Shown here piece by piece: positions 1-5,643 of a DNA stretch of 5,802 bases. The notes under the pieces are model-generated. The model was given only the letters and a program-made list of their open reading frames with translations. It was not told where the DNA came from and ran no database searches. The stretch lies in the NCBI GenBank assembly GCA_023386515.1, contig JAEWJQ010000174.1:1-5802 (forward strand). The letters are read 5' to 3'. Positions within the stretch are counted from its first letter, which is position 1; each line of letters opens with the position of its first letter. A program made the position numbers and the translations under genes. Source of the stretch: Pseudomonadota bacterium (lineage in GTDB: Bacteria > Pseudomonadota > Alphaproteobacteria > Sphingomonadales > Sphingomonadaceae).

Positions 1-74
1 TCGTTGCGCCGCCGGCCGCCGTGCCGGTACCGAGCGCCGCGACCGCCGTGGTGCAGCCGCTGCCGGCGCACTGA
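1..74 (+). CDS. Possible 3' end of an upstream gene (Pro/Ala-rich C-terminus)
   Basis: The plus-strand frame beginning at base 3 is open from the window edge to a TGA at 72-74. It encodes about 23 residues rich in Pro, Ala and Val and ending in LPAH. Third codon positions are nearly all G or C, as in the neighbouring genes. The stop falls 22 bases before the stop of the convergent dehydrogenase, which is a normal spacing for two genes meeting tail to tail. The piece is too short to assign a family, and in GC-rich DNA a 70-base open frame can arise by chance, so this is a tentative call. Confidence 0.35.
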   Translation, partial: VAPPAAVPVPSAATAVVQPLPAH

Positions 75-96
75 CCGCGGCGGCCTCGGCCAAGCG

Positions 97-882
97 TCAC
101 ATCGCCGTCCAGCCGCCGTCGACCGACAGGTTGGCGCCGGTGATCGCCTTGGCTTCGTCACGGCACAGGAACAGCGCCAGCGCCGCCACCTGTTCGGGCG
201 TGACGAACGCCTTGGTCGGCTGCGCGGCGAGCAGCACGTCGTTCATCACTTGCTCGCGGGTCAGGCCGCGGGCCGCCATCGTGTCGGGGATCTGCGCCTC
301 CACCAGCGGCGTCCAGACATAGCCGGGCGAGATGCAATTGACCGTCACGCCAGCCTGCGCGACCTCCAGCGCCACCGTCTTGGTCAGGCCGGCAAGGCCG
401 TGCTTGGCCATCACATAGGCCGATTTGTTCGGGCTGGCGACCAGGCTGTGCGCACTGGCGGTCGAGATGATCCGGCCCCAGCCCGCCGCCTTCATGTGCG
501 GCACCGCCGCCTTCATCGCATACCAGGCGCTCAGCAGGTTGATCTGGACGATCGCGAGCATCTTGTCGTCGGGGAATTGGTCGATCGGTGCGACATGCTG
601 GACGCCGGCATTGTTGACGAGGATGTCGACCGACCCCGTCTCGCGCGCCGCCCGATCGATCATCGCCGCGATCGCGTCCGGCTGGGTCATGTCCGCCGCA
701 TCGTACAGCGCCGCCGCACCGCTCGCCGTCGCCAGCTCGCCGCGGGTCGTCTCGATCGCCGCCGCATCGCCGAAGCCGTTGATCACCACCGCGGCCCCTT
801 CCGCGGCAAAGGCGCGCGCATAGGCCAGGCCGATGCCGGAAGTGGAACCGGTGATAACGGCGGTCTTGCCCTTCAGGAACAT
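97..882 (-). CDS. Short-chain dehydrogenase, probable 3-hydroxybutyrate dehydrogenase
   Basis: This 261-residue protein has the length and motifs of a classical short-chain dehydrogenase/reductase. The cofactor loop TGSTSGIG is at residues 11-18, NNAG at 90-93, Asn115, Ser143, and the catalytic pair Tyr156 and Lys160 in SAYVMAKHG, followed by SPG at 185-187 and a C-terminal VDGGW. The TGSTSGIG loop, the segment around NNAGVQHVAPI and SAHSLVASPNKSAY resemble 3-hydroxybutyrate dehydrogenases (EC 1.1.1.30). Those cytosolic enzymes interconvert 3-hydroxybutyrate and acetoacetate with NAD in polyhydroxybutyrate and ketone-body metabolism. The start at 882 is preferred over an upstream extension to 984 because AGGAG (890-894) sits 7 bases before it and the SDR fold begins at once (MFLKGKTAVITG). 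It diverges from the metallopeptidase and appears monocistronic. The SDR family is certain; the substrate is inferred from motif resemblance. Confidence 0.88.
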   Translation of the reverse strand: MFLKGKTAVITGSTSGIGLAYARAFAAEGAAVVINGFGDAAAIETTRGELATASGAAALYDAADMTQPDAIAAMIDRAARETGSVDILVNNAGVQHVAPIDQFPDDKMLAIVQINLLSAWYAMKAAVPHMKAAGWGRIISTASAHSLVASPNKSAYVMAKHGLAGLTKTVALEVAQAGVTVNCISPGYVWTPLVEAQIPDTMAARGLTREQVMNDVLLAAQPTKAFVTPEQVAALALFLCRDEAKAITGANLSVDGGWTAM

Positions 883-989
883 AGCGCTTCTCCTCTTTAT
901 GCCATGCTCCATGCCCGTTCCAGGCAAGGCGTTGCAACCGTGACGCGTCCCGCGCATTTCGTAACGCGAGCAGAACGGAGACATGCCCC
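883..989. promoter_or_regulatory. Divergent intergenic region between dehydrogenase and metallopeptidase
   Basis: These 107 bases must carry the promoters and leaders of two divergently transcribed genes. A good ribosome binding site is visible for each: AGGAG (minus strand, 890-894) for the dehydrogenase and GGAG (plus strand, 977-980) for the metallopeptidase, 9 bases before its ATG. TTGCAA at 932-937 could be part of a -35 element for the rightward gene, but no convincing -10 stands at the right distance. I could not define promoters or operators. Confidence 0.5.
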
Positions 990-1904
990 ATGCGCCTCGA
1001 CGATTTCGATCCCAACATTGACGTCGAGGATCAGGGCAACACCGGTGGCGGCGGCTTCGGCGGTGGCGGCGGTGGCGGTCTGCTCTTCGGCCTGCTGCCG
1101 CTGATCGGCAGCCGCTTCGGCTGCGGCGGTATCGTCGTCGTGTTGCTGCTGCTCGCGGTGTTCGGCGGTCTCGGCAACCTCGGCAGCATCCTCGGCGGCG
1201 GTGGTGGCAGCGGCACGCAGGTGACGCGCAGCGCCCCGTCCGAAGGCAAGGGCGCGACCGCGGTCTGCTCGTCCGAGCCCGACAAGCGCGCCGCCTGCAA
1301 CGCGTTCAGCTCCGCCGACAAGACGTGGCAGGCGATCTTCGCCCAGTCCGGCCAGCAATTCCGCGCGCCCGGCCTGACCTTTTTCGACCAGAACGGCCGG
1401 TCGGGCTGCGGCGCCGCGCAGTCGGCGATGGGGCCCTTCTACTGCCCGACCGACCAGCGCATCTATCTCGACACCAGCTTCTTCAACGAACTCGCCAACC
1501 GCTTTGGCGCCAAGGGCGACTTCGCCCAGGATTACGTGATCGCGCACGAATTCGGCCACCATATCCAGAATCTTCTCGGCACGTCGGATCAGGTACAGCG
1601 TATCCAGCGCTCGTCGGGCGAGGCGGAGGGCAATGCCGCGTCGGTCCGCCTCGAACTGCAGGCCGATTGCTATGCCGGGGTCTGGGCGGCGAAGAACCGC
1701 GACCGGATGGACGCCGGCGACCTGCAGGAAGGGCTGACCGCCGCCAATGCGATCGGCGACGACACGCTACAGAAGGAGGCGCAGGGCCGCGTCGTTCCGG
1801 ACAGCTTTACCCACGGCACCTCGGCGCAGCGCGTCTATTGGCTGAAGCACGGCTTCGAGACCGGCGACCCCGCGCAGTGCGACACGTTCAACAGCGGAGT
1901 CTGA
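990..1904 (+). CDS. ypfJ: Membrane-anchored neutral zinc metallopeptidase, YpfJ family
   Basis: This 304-residue protein matches the putative neutral zinc metallopeptidase family (PF04228, E. coli YpfJ) in length and order. It opens with the family-typical MRLDDFDPN, then a run of almost pure glycine (about 19-30). A hydrophobic segment at about 47-66 likely anchors it in the inner membrane with the catalytic part in the periplasm. The zinc-binding HEFGH is at 186-190, followed by HIQN. Glu222 in LELQADCYAG is the probable third metal ligand, and the GTSAQRVYW region lies near the C-terminus. Six cysteines (93, 103, 140, 152, 227, 297) lie after the membrane segment and could form disulfides. 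The start has GGAG at 977-980. Its natural substrate is not known to me, so only a putative peptidase role can be stated. It is followed by a hairpin and a convergent gene. Confidence 0.9.
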   Translation: MRLDDFDPNIDVEDQGNTGGGGFGGGGGGGLLFGLLPLIGSRFGCGGIVVVLLLLAVFGGLGNLGSILGGGGGSGTQVTRSAPSEGKGATAVCSSEPDKRAACNAFSSADKTWQAIFAQSGQQFRAPGLTFFDQNGRSGCGAAQSAMGPFYCPTDQRIYLDTSFFNELANRFGAKGDFAQDYVIAHEFGHHIQNLLGTSDQVQRIQRSSGEAEGNAASVRLELQADCYAGVWAAKNRDRMDAGDLQEGLTAANAIGDDTLQKEAQGRVVPDSFTHGTSAQRVYWLKHGFETGDPAQCDTFNSGV

Positions 1905-1924
1905 TGCAACGGCTGTGACCGTCT

Positions 1925-1954
1925 ACAGCCCCTCCCCTTGTAGGGAGGGGCTGT
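1925..1954. terminator. Perfect 12-bp hairpin between convergent genes, possible bidirectional terminator or dispersed palindrome
   Basis: ACAGCCCCTCCC at 1925-1936 is the exact reverse complement of GGGAGGGGCTGT at 1943-1954, with the 6-base loop CTTGTA. It sits in the 58-base gap between the metallopeptidase stop (1904) and the oxidoreductase stop (1963), where a terminator serving both strands is expected. Neither side has a run of T, so it is not a textbook Rho-independent terminator. It may slow polymerase or protect 3' ends. It may also belong to a family of dispersed C/G-rich palindromes. Confidence 0.65.
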
Positions 1955-1962
1955 GATGCCAG

Positions 1963-2952
1963 TTACACCCGGACGAGCATCTTCCCCATGTTGCCGCCGG
2001 AGAACAGCCCCAGGAACGCCTCCGGCATCCGCTCAAGACCCTCGACCACCGTCTCCTGCCGCTTCAGCTTGCCGTCCTGCAGCCAGCCGCCCATGTCACG
2101 ATAGAAATCGGCCGCGCGATCGACATAGTCGCTGACGATGAAGCCCTGCATCCGCACGCGATTGCCGATCAGCCGCGCCAGGTACCGCAAGCAGGTCGGC
2201 TCGGCGCTGTTGTAGACGTCGATCATGCCGCAGATCGCGAAGCGCGCGTGCAGATTGGCATGCGCTAGCGCCGCATCGAGATGGTCGCCGCCGACATTGT
2301 CAAAATAAACGTCGATGCCACTGCGCGCGACCTCGCCCAGCGCCTTCACCACCGGCGTGTCGCCCTTATAGTCGATCACCGCGTCGGCGCCGAGCGACTG
2401 GACCCAGGCGCATTTGTCCGCCCCGCCAGCCGATCCGATGACATGGCATCCCTTGGCCTAGGCGATCTGCACCACGGTCGACCCGACCGCGCCCGCCGCG
2501 GCGGACACGAAGACGGTGTCCCCCTCCTTCAGCTGCGCGACCTCGATCAGGCCGAAATAGGCGGTCATTCCCGGCATGCCGAGCTGCCCCAGATAGGCCT
2601 GCGGGTCGATGTCGAGCTGCGGCAGCGGCTGCACCTGCTTGTCGGGCAGCACGGCCTCGTCGCGCCAGCCGGCGAAATGCTGGACCGTGTCGCCCGGCTT
2701 GAACTGGTCGGAACGGCTCTCCACCACCTGGCCGATCGCGCCGCCCTCCATCGGCTTGCCCAGCGCGAAGGGCGGCGTGTAGCTTTTCACGTCGTTCATT
2801 CGGCCGCGCATGTAGGGATCGACCGACAGCCATTGGTTGGCGATGCGCACCTCACCGTCTTCGAGCGGGCGCGAATCGAGGTCGATCAGCGCGAAATTGT
2901 CGGCCGTCGGCATGCCTTGCGGGCGCGACGTCAGGGTCCAGGCGCGGGGCAT
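1963..2952 (-). pseudogene. NADP-dependent medium-chain oxidoreductase interrupted by an in-frame TAG
   Basis: The frame encodes 329 codons resembling zinc-independent NADP-dependent oxidoreductases of the medium-chain dehydrogenase/reductase superfamily (CurA/YncB and leukotriene B4 12-hydroxydehydrogenase group), which reduce carbon-carbon double bonds of enones. Family signatures run in order: LSVDPYMRGRM (42-52), MPGMTAYFGL (126-135), the cofactor loop AAAGAVGS (151-158), GCHVIGSAGGADKC (168-181), DVYFDNVGG (214-222) and a C-terminal GGNMGKMLV. Codon 165 (2458-2460) is TAG. The frame is unchanged on both sides, so this is a nonsense change rather than a frameshift. Family context QIA-x-AKGC suggests a lost Lys (AAG). 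Translation would stop inside the nucleotide-binding domain, leaving 164 residues. The start at 2952 is chosen over the adjacent ATG at 2955 because AGGAG (2959-2963) is then 6 rather than 3 bases away. A sequencing error or suppression is possible. Confidence 0.85.
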
Positions 2953-3029
2953 CATGATCTCCTTGCAAAGCGATGGCGCATCGTGGCGCGGCGGGTGGCC
3001 CGATGGCAACAGGGTTTCGGTTTGAAACT
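2953..3029 (-). promoter_or_regulatory. Promoter/leader interval of the oxidoreductase gene
   Basis: These 77 bases lie between the terminator of the upstream minus-strand gene and the oxidoreductase start, so the oxidoreductase must have its own promoter here. The leader ends in a strong AAGGAG ribosome binding site directly before two consecutive ATG codons. I cannot place a convincing -35/-10 pair. Confidence 0.4.
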
Positions 3030-3058
3030 AAAAAGGCCCGGGTGGTGCCCGGGCCTTT
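3030..3058 (-). terminator. Rho-independent terminator of the DUF2171-like gene
   Basis: On the minus strand, an 11-bp perfect stem, AAAGGCCCGGG paired with CCCGGGCCTTT (plus-strand arms 3032-3042 and 3048-3058), encloses a 5-base loop. With the last stem bases it forms a run of five T (complement of A at 3030-3034). It lies 36 bases past the stop codon of the minus-strand gene ending at 3095. The T-run exists only on the minus strand, so it serves that gene and insulates the oxidoreductase downstream. Confidence 0.92.
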
Positions 3059-3094
3059 CCGGCGGCCCTGCGGCCGCATCGTGCAGTCGCGGGC

Positions 3095-4465
3095 TCAGAG
3101 GCTGCCCGTGCCGCTCCGGTTCAGCGTGGTGCTGTCACCGCTCTTCTGCTCGGTCTGCCCCGCGGTCGAAGACCCGGCGCCGGTGGTCGAGGACATGCCG
3201 CCGGTCGTCGACTGGCCGCTGGTCGAGGTCGAGCGGTTCAGCGACGTCTGATTGGTCGCCGACGTGCCGCGATTGCTGCCGTCGGTGTTGTCGCCATAGC
3301 CGAACATCGCCTGGTTGCGCTCCTCGTCGCGCCACGCCGACTTGGCCTCGCTCGCGGTCTTCGACAGCGTGACCTTGCCGTCGACGCTCTTCAGCCAGCT
3401 CGACGGGATCGAATGGTGGCGGCCGCCGGCATCGGCATCGTTCTTGGTCAGCAGGATGCGATCGCCGCGCACCTTGTCGACGGTGCCGACATGTTCGCCG
3501 TCAGACCCGACGACGTCCTGATGCTCTTCGACCTTGTTCAGCAGATCGCGCTGGCCCTGCCGGTTGGTGCGCCACGACGAGAATTCATTCTCGAACTTGG
3601 TGCGATTCTCGTTGCGATATTCATCGTAGTCGCGGTCCAGCGCGGCGATCTGGCCACGGCGCCAGTGGCCGTAATCCTCGTCGCGATGGCCATAGCTGCG
3701 CCCGCTGTCGCGGTTGCCGTAGCTGTTCTCGTCGTAACGCGCATCCTGTTCGCGGCGACGCTCGGCATCCTCGTCACCGAACCACGAGCGAACCTCGTCG
3801 CCGGCGCGCGCGAAGAAGCCGCGCTCTTCATAGTCATAGCCCTGCGGCTGGCGGCCATAGCCCTGCTGGCGGTTCTGGTCGCGCTGGCCAGACTGCTGGC
3901 CGTAACCGCTGCGGTTCTCGTAACGGCTGCGCTGGTTATCGTCGTCGGCATGGCTGTAGTTGCCGACGTCGAGGAAGCGACGGCCGTCGTGCGAGTAGCT
4001 GCCGTGATAGTCCTGGCGCTCGCCGCCGTAGCGGTTCTGGTCGTTGCCACCGCCATAGCGGTTCTGGTCGTAGCCACCGCTGCGACCCTGTTCGTAGCGA
4101 CCCTGTTCGTAGCGGTTCTGCTGGACGTAGCGGTTGTCCGAACCACCGCGATAGCTGCCGCTCTGGTAGCTGTCGTTGCGGCCGTAACCGCCCTGCGCGC
4201 CATAGCTGTCGCGGTCGCGGTTGAACCGCTCGCGGCTGTCGTAGCGCTGGTTGCCATATTCGCGACGACCGTAATCCTGACCGCTGTTGCGATCGTTACG
4301 GTCGTTGCGGTCGTCGTCATAGGCGCCGCTCGCCTGATAGTCGCGTGCGCTGGAATAGCTGTACGAGCGGCCCGAGCCGTAATCGTGTCCGTAGTCCTGC
4401 GTGTCGGAGCGGCCGTAATAGTCGCCCTGCGGATTGGTGTTCCGCGGGTAGCGTTCGTAGCCCAT
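3095..4465 (-). CDS. Low-complexity Tyr/Gly/Arg-rich protein with SWFGD motif and C-terminal DUF2171-like domain
   Basis: This 456-residue protein has no signal peptide, membrane segment or cysteine. Residues 1-210 are low-complexity and dominated by Gly, Tyr, Arg, Asp, Asn, Gln and Ser, with about 30 Tyr and no Lys; the first Lys is residue 290. Short repeats include DRN (52-60), RYEQG (118-127) and DQNRYGG. Next comes ERGFFARAGDEVRSWFGDEDAERRR (215-239), a motif I associate with sphingomonad stress-type proteins that often carry a BON domain. A charged segment rich in predicted helix spans about 262-305. Residues about 308-370 resemble DUF2171, a small beta-rich domain (VVGSDGEHVGTVDKV). 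A Ser/Thr/Gly-rich tail follows (393-456). The start at 4465 is chosen over 4546 because AGGAG (4472-4476) lies 6 bases upstream and the family-like MGYERYPR follows. Its function is unknown. A stress or nucleic-acid-associated role would be a guess. Confidence 0.85.
   Translation of the reverse strand: MGYERYPRNTNPQGDYYGRSDTQDYGHDYGSGRSYSYSSARDYQASGAYDDDRNDRNDRNSGQDYGRREYGNQRYDSRERFNRDRDSYGAQGGYGRNDSYQSGSYRGGSDNRYVQQNRYEQGRYEQGRSGGYDQNRYGGGNDQNRYGGERQDYHGSYSHDGRRFLDVGNYSHADDDNQRSRYENRSGYGQQSGQRDQNRQQGYGRQPQGYDYEERGFFARAGDEVRSWFGDEDAERRREQDARYDENSYGNRDSGRSYGHRDEDYGHWRRGQIAALDRDYDEYRNENRTKFENEFSSWRTNRQGQRDLLNKVEEHQDVVGSDGEHVGTVDKVRGDRILLTKNDADAGGRHHSIPSSWLKSVDGKVTLSKTASEAKSAWRDEERNQAMFGYGDNTDGSNRGTSATNQTSLNRSTSTSGQSTTGGMSSTTGAGSSTAGQTEQKSGDSTTLNRSGTGSL
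4082..4111. repeat. Perfect 15-bp tandem duplication inside the low-complexity coding region
   Basis: GCGACCCTGTTCGTA occurs twice head to tail at 4082-4096 and 4097-4111, encoding two consecutive copies of a Tyr-Glu-Gln-Gly-Arg unit on the minus strand. Immediately to the left (about 4030-4080), the longer element GCGGTTCTGGTCGT recurs twice about 30 bases apart, encoding DQNRYGG-type units. The array is in frame and keeps the reading frame when it expands or contracts. Confidence 0.85.
4286..4315. repeat. Imperfect 9-bp tandem repeat encoding Asp-Arg-Asn units
   Basis: The minus-strand codons 51-60 of the low-complexity protein read D-DRN-DRN-DRN, from three 9-base units differing at synonymous positions (plus-strand cores GATCGTTAC, GGTCGTTGC and similar). 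The synonymous differences suggest an older duplication than the perfect 15-bp repeat. Confidence 0.7.
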
Positions 4466-4723
4466 GATCGTCTCCTTGAAATAGAGCATCCTGCGGTTGC
4501 GGGGCGTCGATCTGCGCCCCTGCGTCCGAGAGTTAACAAGCATCAAAGCGGACCTTCGTTCCTGTCGTTCCGGGCGCGTAGCGACGAACTGCGCCGCAGA
4601 AATACGGCGTTTCGTCGCGATGTCTGGCGGTCGATTATTTGGGGAAGACGGCTCGGGCGCTGTTGCAACGCCGGAAAAGGCCCGCTAAGGGCGTCGCTCC
4701 CGGCGATGCCGGGTTCGGAGTGC
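4466..4723. promoter_or_regulatory. Intergenic region with divergent promoters for the DUF2171-like gene and tRNA-Ala
   Basis: These 258 bases separate the minus-strand low-complexity protein gene from the plus-strand tRNA. Next to the protein gene are its AGGAG site (4472-4476) and a small inverted repeat, GGGGCG (4501-4506) with CGCCCC (4515-4520), that could fold in its leader. Further right are two GGAAC boxes on the minus strand (4558-4562 and 4567-4571). Toward the tRNA, TTGCAA at 4663-4668 and CTAAGG at 4685-4690, 16 bases apart, are a weak candidate promoter. A perfect 6-bp hairpin (4699-4713) lies just before the tRNA. None of these is proven as a regulatory site. Confidence 0.45.
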
Positions 4724-4799
4724 GGGGCTGTAGCTCAGATGGGAGAGCGCTGCAATCGCACTGCAGAGGTCAGGGGTTCGATTCCCCTCAGCTCCACCA
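4724..4799 (+). tRNA. tRNA-Ala (anticodon CGC)
   Basis: The 76 bases fold into a complete cloverleaf. The acceptor stem GGGGCTG pairs with CAGCTCC and carries the G3:U70 wobble pair, the main alanine identity element. The D stem is GCTC/GAGC, the anticodon stem CTGCA/TGCAG, and the T arm AGGGG-TTCGATT-CCCCT. The 7-base anticodon loop ATCGCAC places CGC at 4757-4759, reading the alanine codon GCG, which is frequent in this GC-rich DNA. The discriminator is A (4796) and CCA is encoded at 4797-4799. No clear terminator follows, so its transcript may run toward the NUDIX gene. Confidence 0.97.
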
Positions 4800-4896
4800 C
4801 CCACTCCGACGACGCCGCATCGACCGCGCCACACCCATCGATCACGCCCAGCATCATGCCATTGACCCGGCGACGCGCCCGCGCGTTACAGGGGCG

Positions 4897-5643
4897 ATGA
4901 CCGCCGTTCCGATCCCCGCCGCGACGCTGATCCTGTTCCGCGAGGCGGGGGCCGGCCCACCCCAGATATTGATGGTCGAGCGCGCCGCGGCGATGGCCTT
5001 CGCGCCTGGTGCCATGGTCTTTCCCGGCGGCCGGATCGATCCGGGCGATCATGCCCTCGCCGATACGCAGGGCGAAAGCGACGACGCGCCGGCACGGATC
5101 GCCGCGATCCGCGAGACGATCGAAGAGGCCGGCGTTGCCATCGGCCTGTCCCCCTCCCCCGACGCGGCGACGATCGGACAGCTGCGTGCCGCGCTCCACG
5201 CCGGCCGGCCGTTCGCCGGGGCACTGGCCGCGGCCGGGCTGACGCTCGACCTCACGGCCCTCACGCCGTTCGCGCGATGGCGCCCCAATCATCGCACCAC
5301 CCGGCTGTTCGATACCCTCTTCCTCCTCGCCCGCGCGCCCCAATTTGCGCAGGCGCAGGTCGATGGCACGGAGAATCGTCGGCTGACCTGGACGACCGCC
5401 GCGGCGATGCTTGCCGCCGCCGACGCCGGCCGCGCGACGATCATCTATCCCACCCGCCGCACGCTCGAACGGCTGGCGCGCTTCGCGACCTATGAGGAGG
5501 CGGTCGCCGACGCCGCCGCGCATCCGATCCGGGCGATCACCCCGTTCATCGCCAGCCGCGATGGCGTCGCCCATCTCTGCATCCCCGACGATCTCGGCTT
5601 CCCGGTCACCGCCGAGCCGCTCGACCAAGCCAGCCGCGGCTGA
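4897..5643 (+). CDS. NUDIX hydrolase, NUDT19-like
   Basis: This 248-residue protein contains FPGGRIDPGD (42-51) and the NUDIX core REtiEEaGv (72-80), with Glu73, Glu76 and Glu77 as expected Mg2+ ligands and catalytic residues. The stretch between the Gly of PGG and the core is longer than in the standard GX5EX7 box. That insertion, together with TPFARWRPNHRTTRLFDTLFLL (123-144) and IIYPTRRTLERLARF (182-196), resembles NUDT19-type enzymes, several of which hydrolyse CoA derivatives. The substrate here is not established. The open frame runs back through the tRNA to 4639, so the first downstream ATG at 4897 is used, directly before the beta strand AATLILFRE. Only a weak, close GGGG (4891-4894) precedes it. 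Its last base overlaps the next start (TGATG), which suggests coupled translation. Confidence 0.88.
   Translation: MTAVPIPAATLILFREAGAGPPQILMVERAAAMAFAPGAMVFPGGRIDPGDHALADTQGESDDAPARIAAIRETIEEAGVAIGLSPSPDAATIGQLRAALHAGRPFAGALAAAGLTLDLTALTPFARWRPNHRTTRLFDTLFLLARAPQFAQAQVDGTENRRLTWTTAAAMLAAADAGRATIIYPTRRTLERLARFATYEEAVADAAAHPIRAITPFIASRDGVAHLCIPDDLGFPVTAEPLDQASRG

Noticed and set aside
932..965. An ECF-type promoter (CAACC with CGTAAC) upstream of the metallopeptidase
   Set aside because: The spacing between the two parts is too long (about 21 bases) and neither half matches a known consensus well.
4..1104. A 366-codon plus-strand open frame at the left edge
   Set aside because: It lies antisense to the dehydrogenase, has an Arg/His-rich composition typical of a shadow frame in GC-rich DNA, and also runs into the metallopeptidase in the wrong frame.
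2366..2833. A frameshift in the oxidoreductase, suggested by a third overlapping minus-strand open frame
   Set aside because: The two homologous halves are in the same frame (2460 and 2379 differ by a multiple of three) and the sequence between them matches the family apart from the TAG; the overlapping frame is a shadow.
2281..3372. A 363-codon plus-strand open frame across the oxidoreductase and terminator
   Set aside because: It passes through a strong minus-strand terminator and two minus-strand genes and has shadow-like composition.
4030..4320. A CRISPR-like array, because of closely spaced short repeats
   Set aside because: The repeats are in-frame codon repeats inside a coding region, with no unique spacers of constant length and no cas genes nearby.
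4639..4896. N-terminal extension of the NUDIX protein back to 4639
   Set aside because: The extension would translate the tRNA gene and shows no family resemblance; the conserved fold begins right after the ATG at 4897.
3413..4900. A 495-codon open frame on the plus strand, very rich in Ala, Val and Ile, opposite the low-complexity protein
   Set aside because: It mirrors the Tyr/Gly/Arg/Asp codons of the minus-strand gene, has no plausible ribosome binding site, runs into the tRNA, and its endless Ala/Val content lacks the organised membrane segments of a real protein. The minus-strand gene has a ribosome binding site, recognisable motifs and a terminator.
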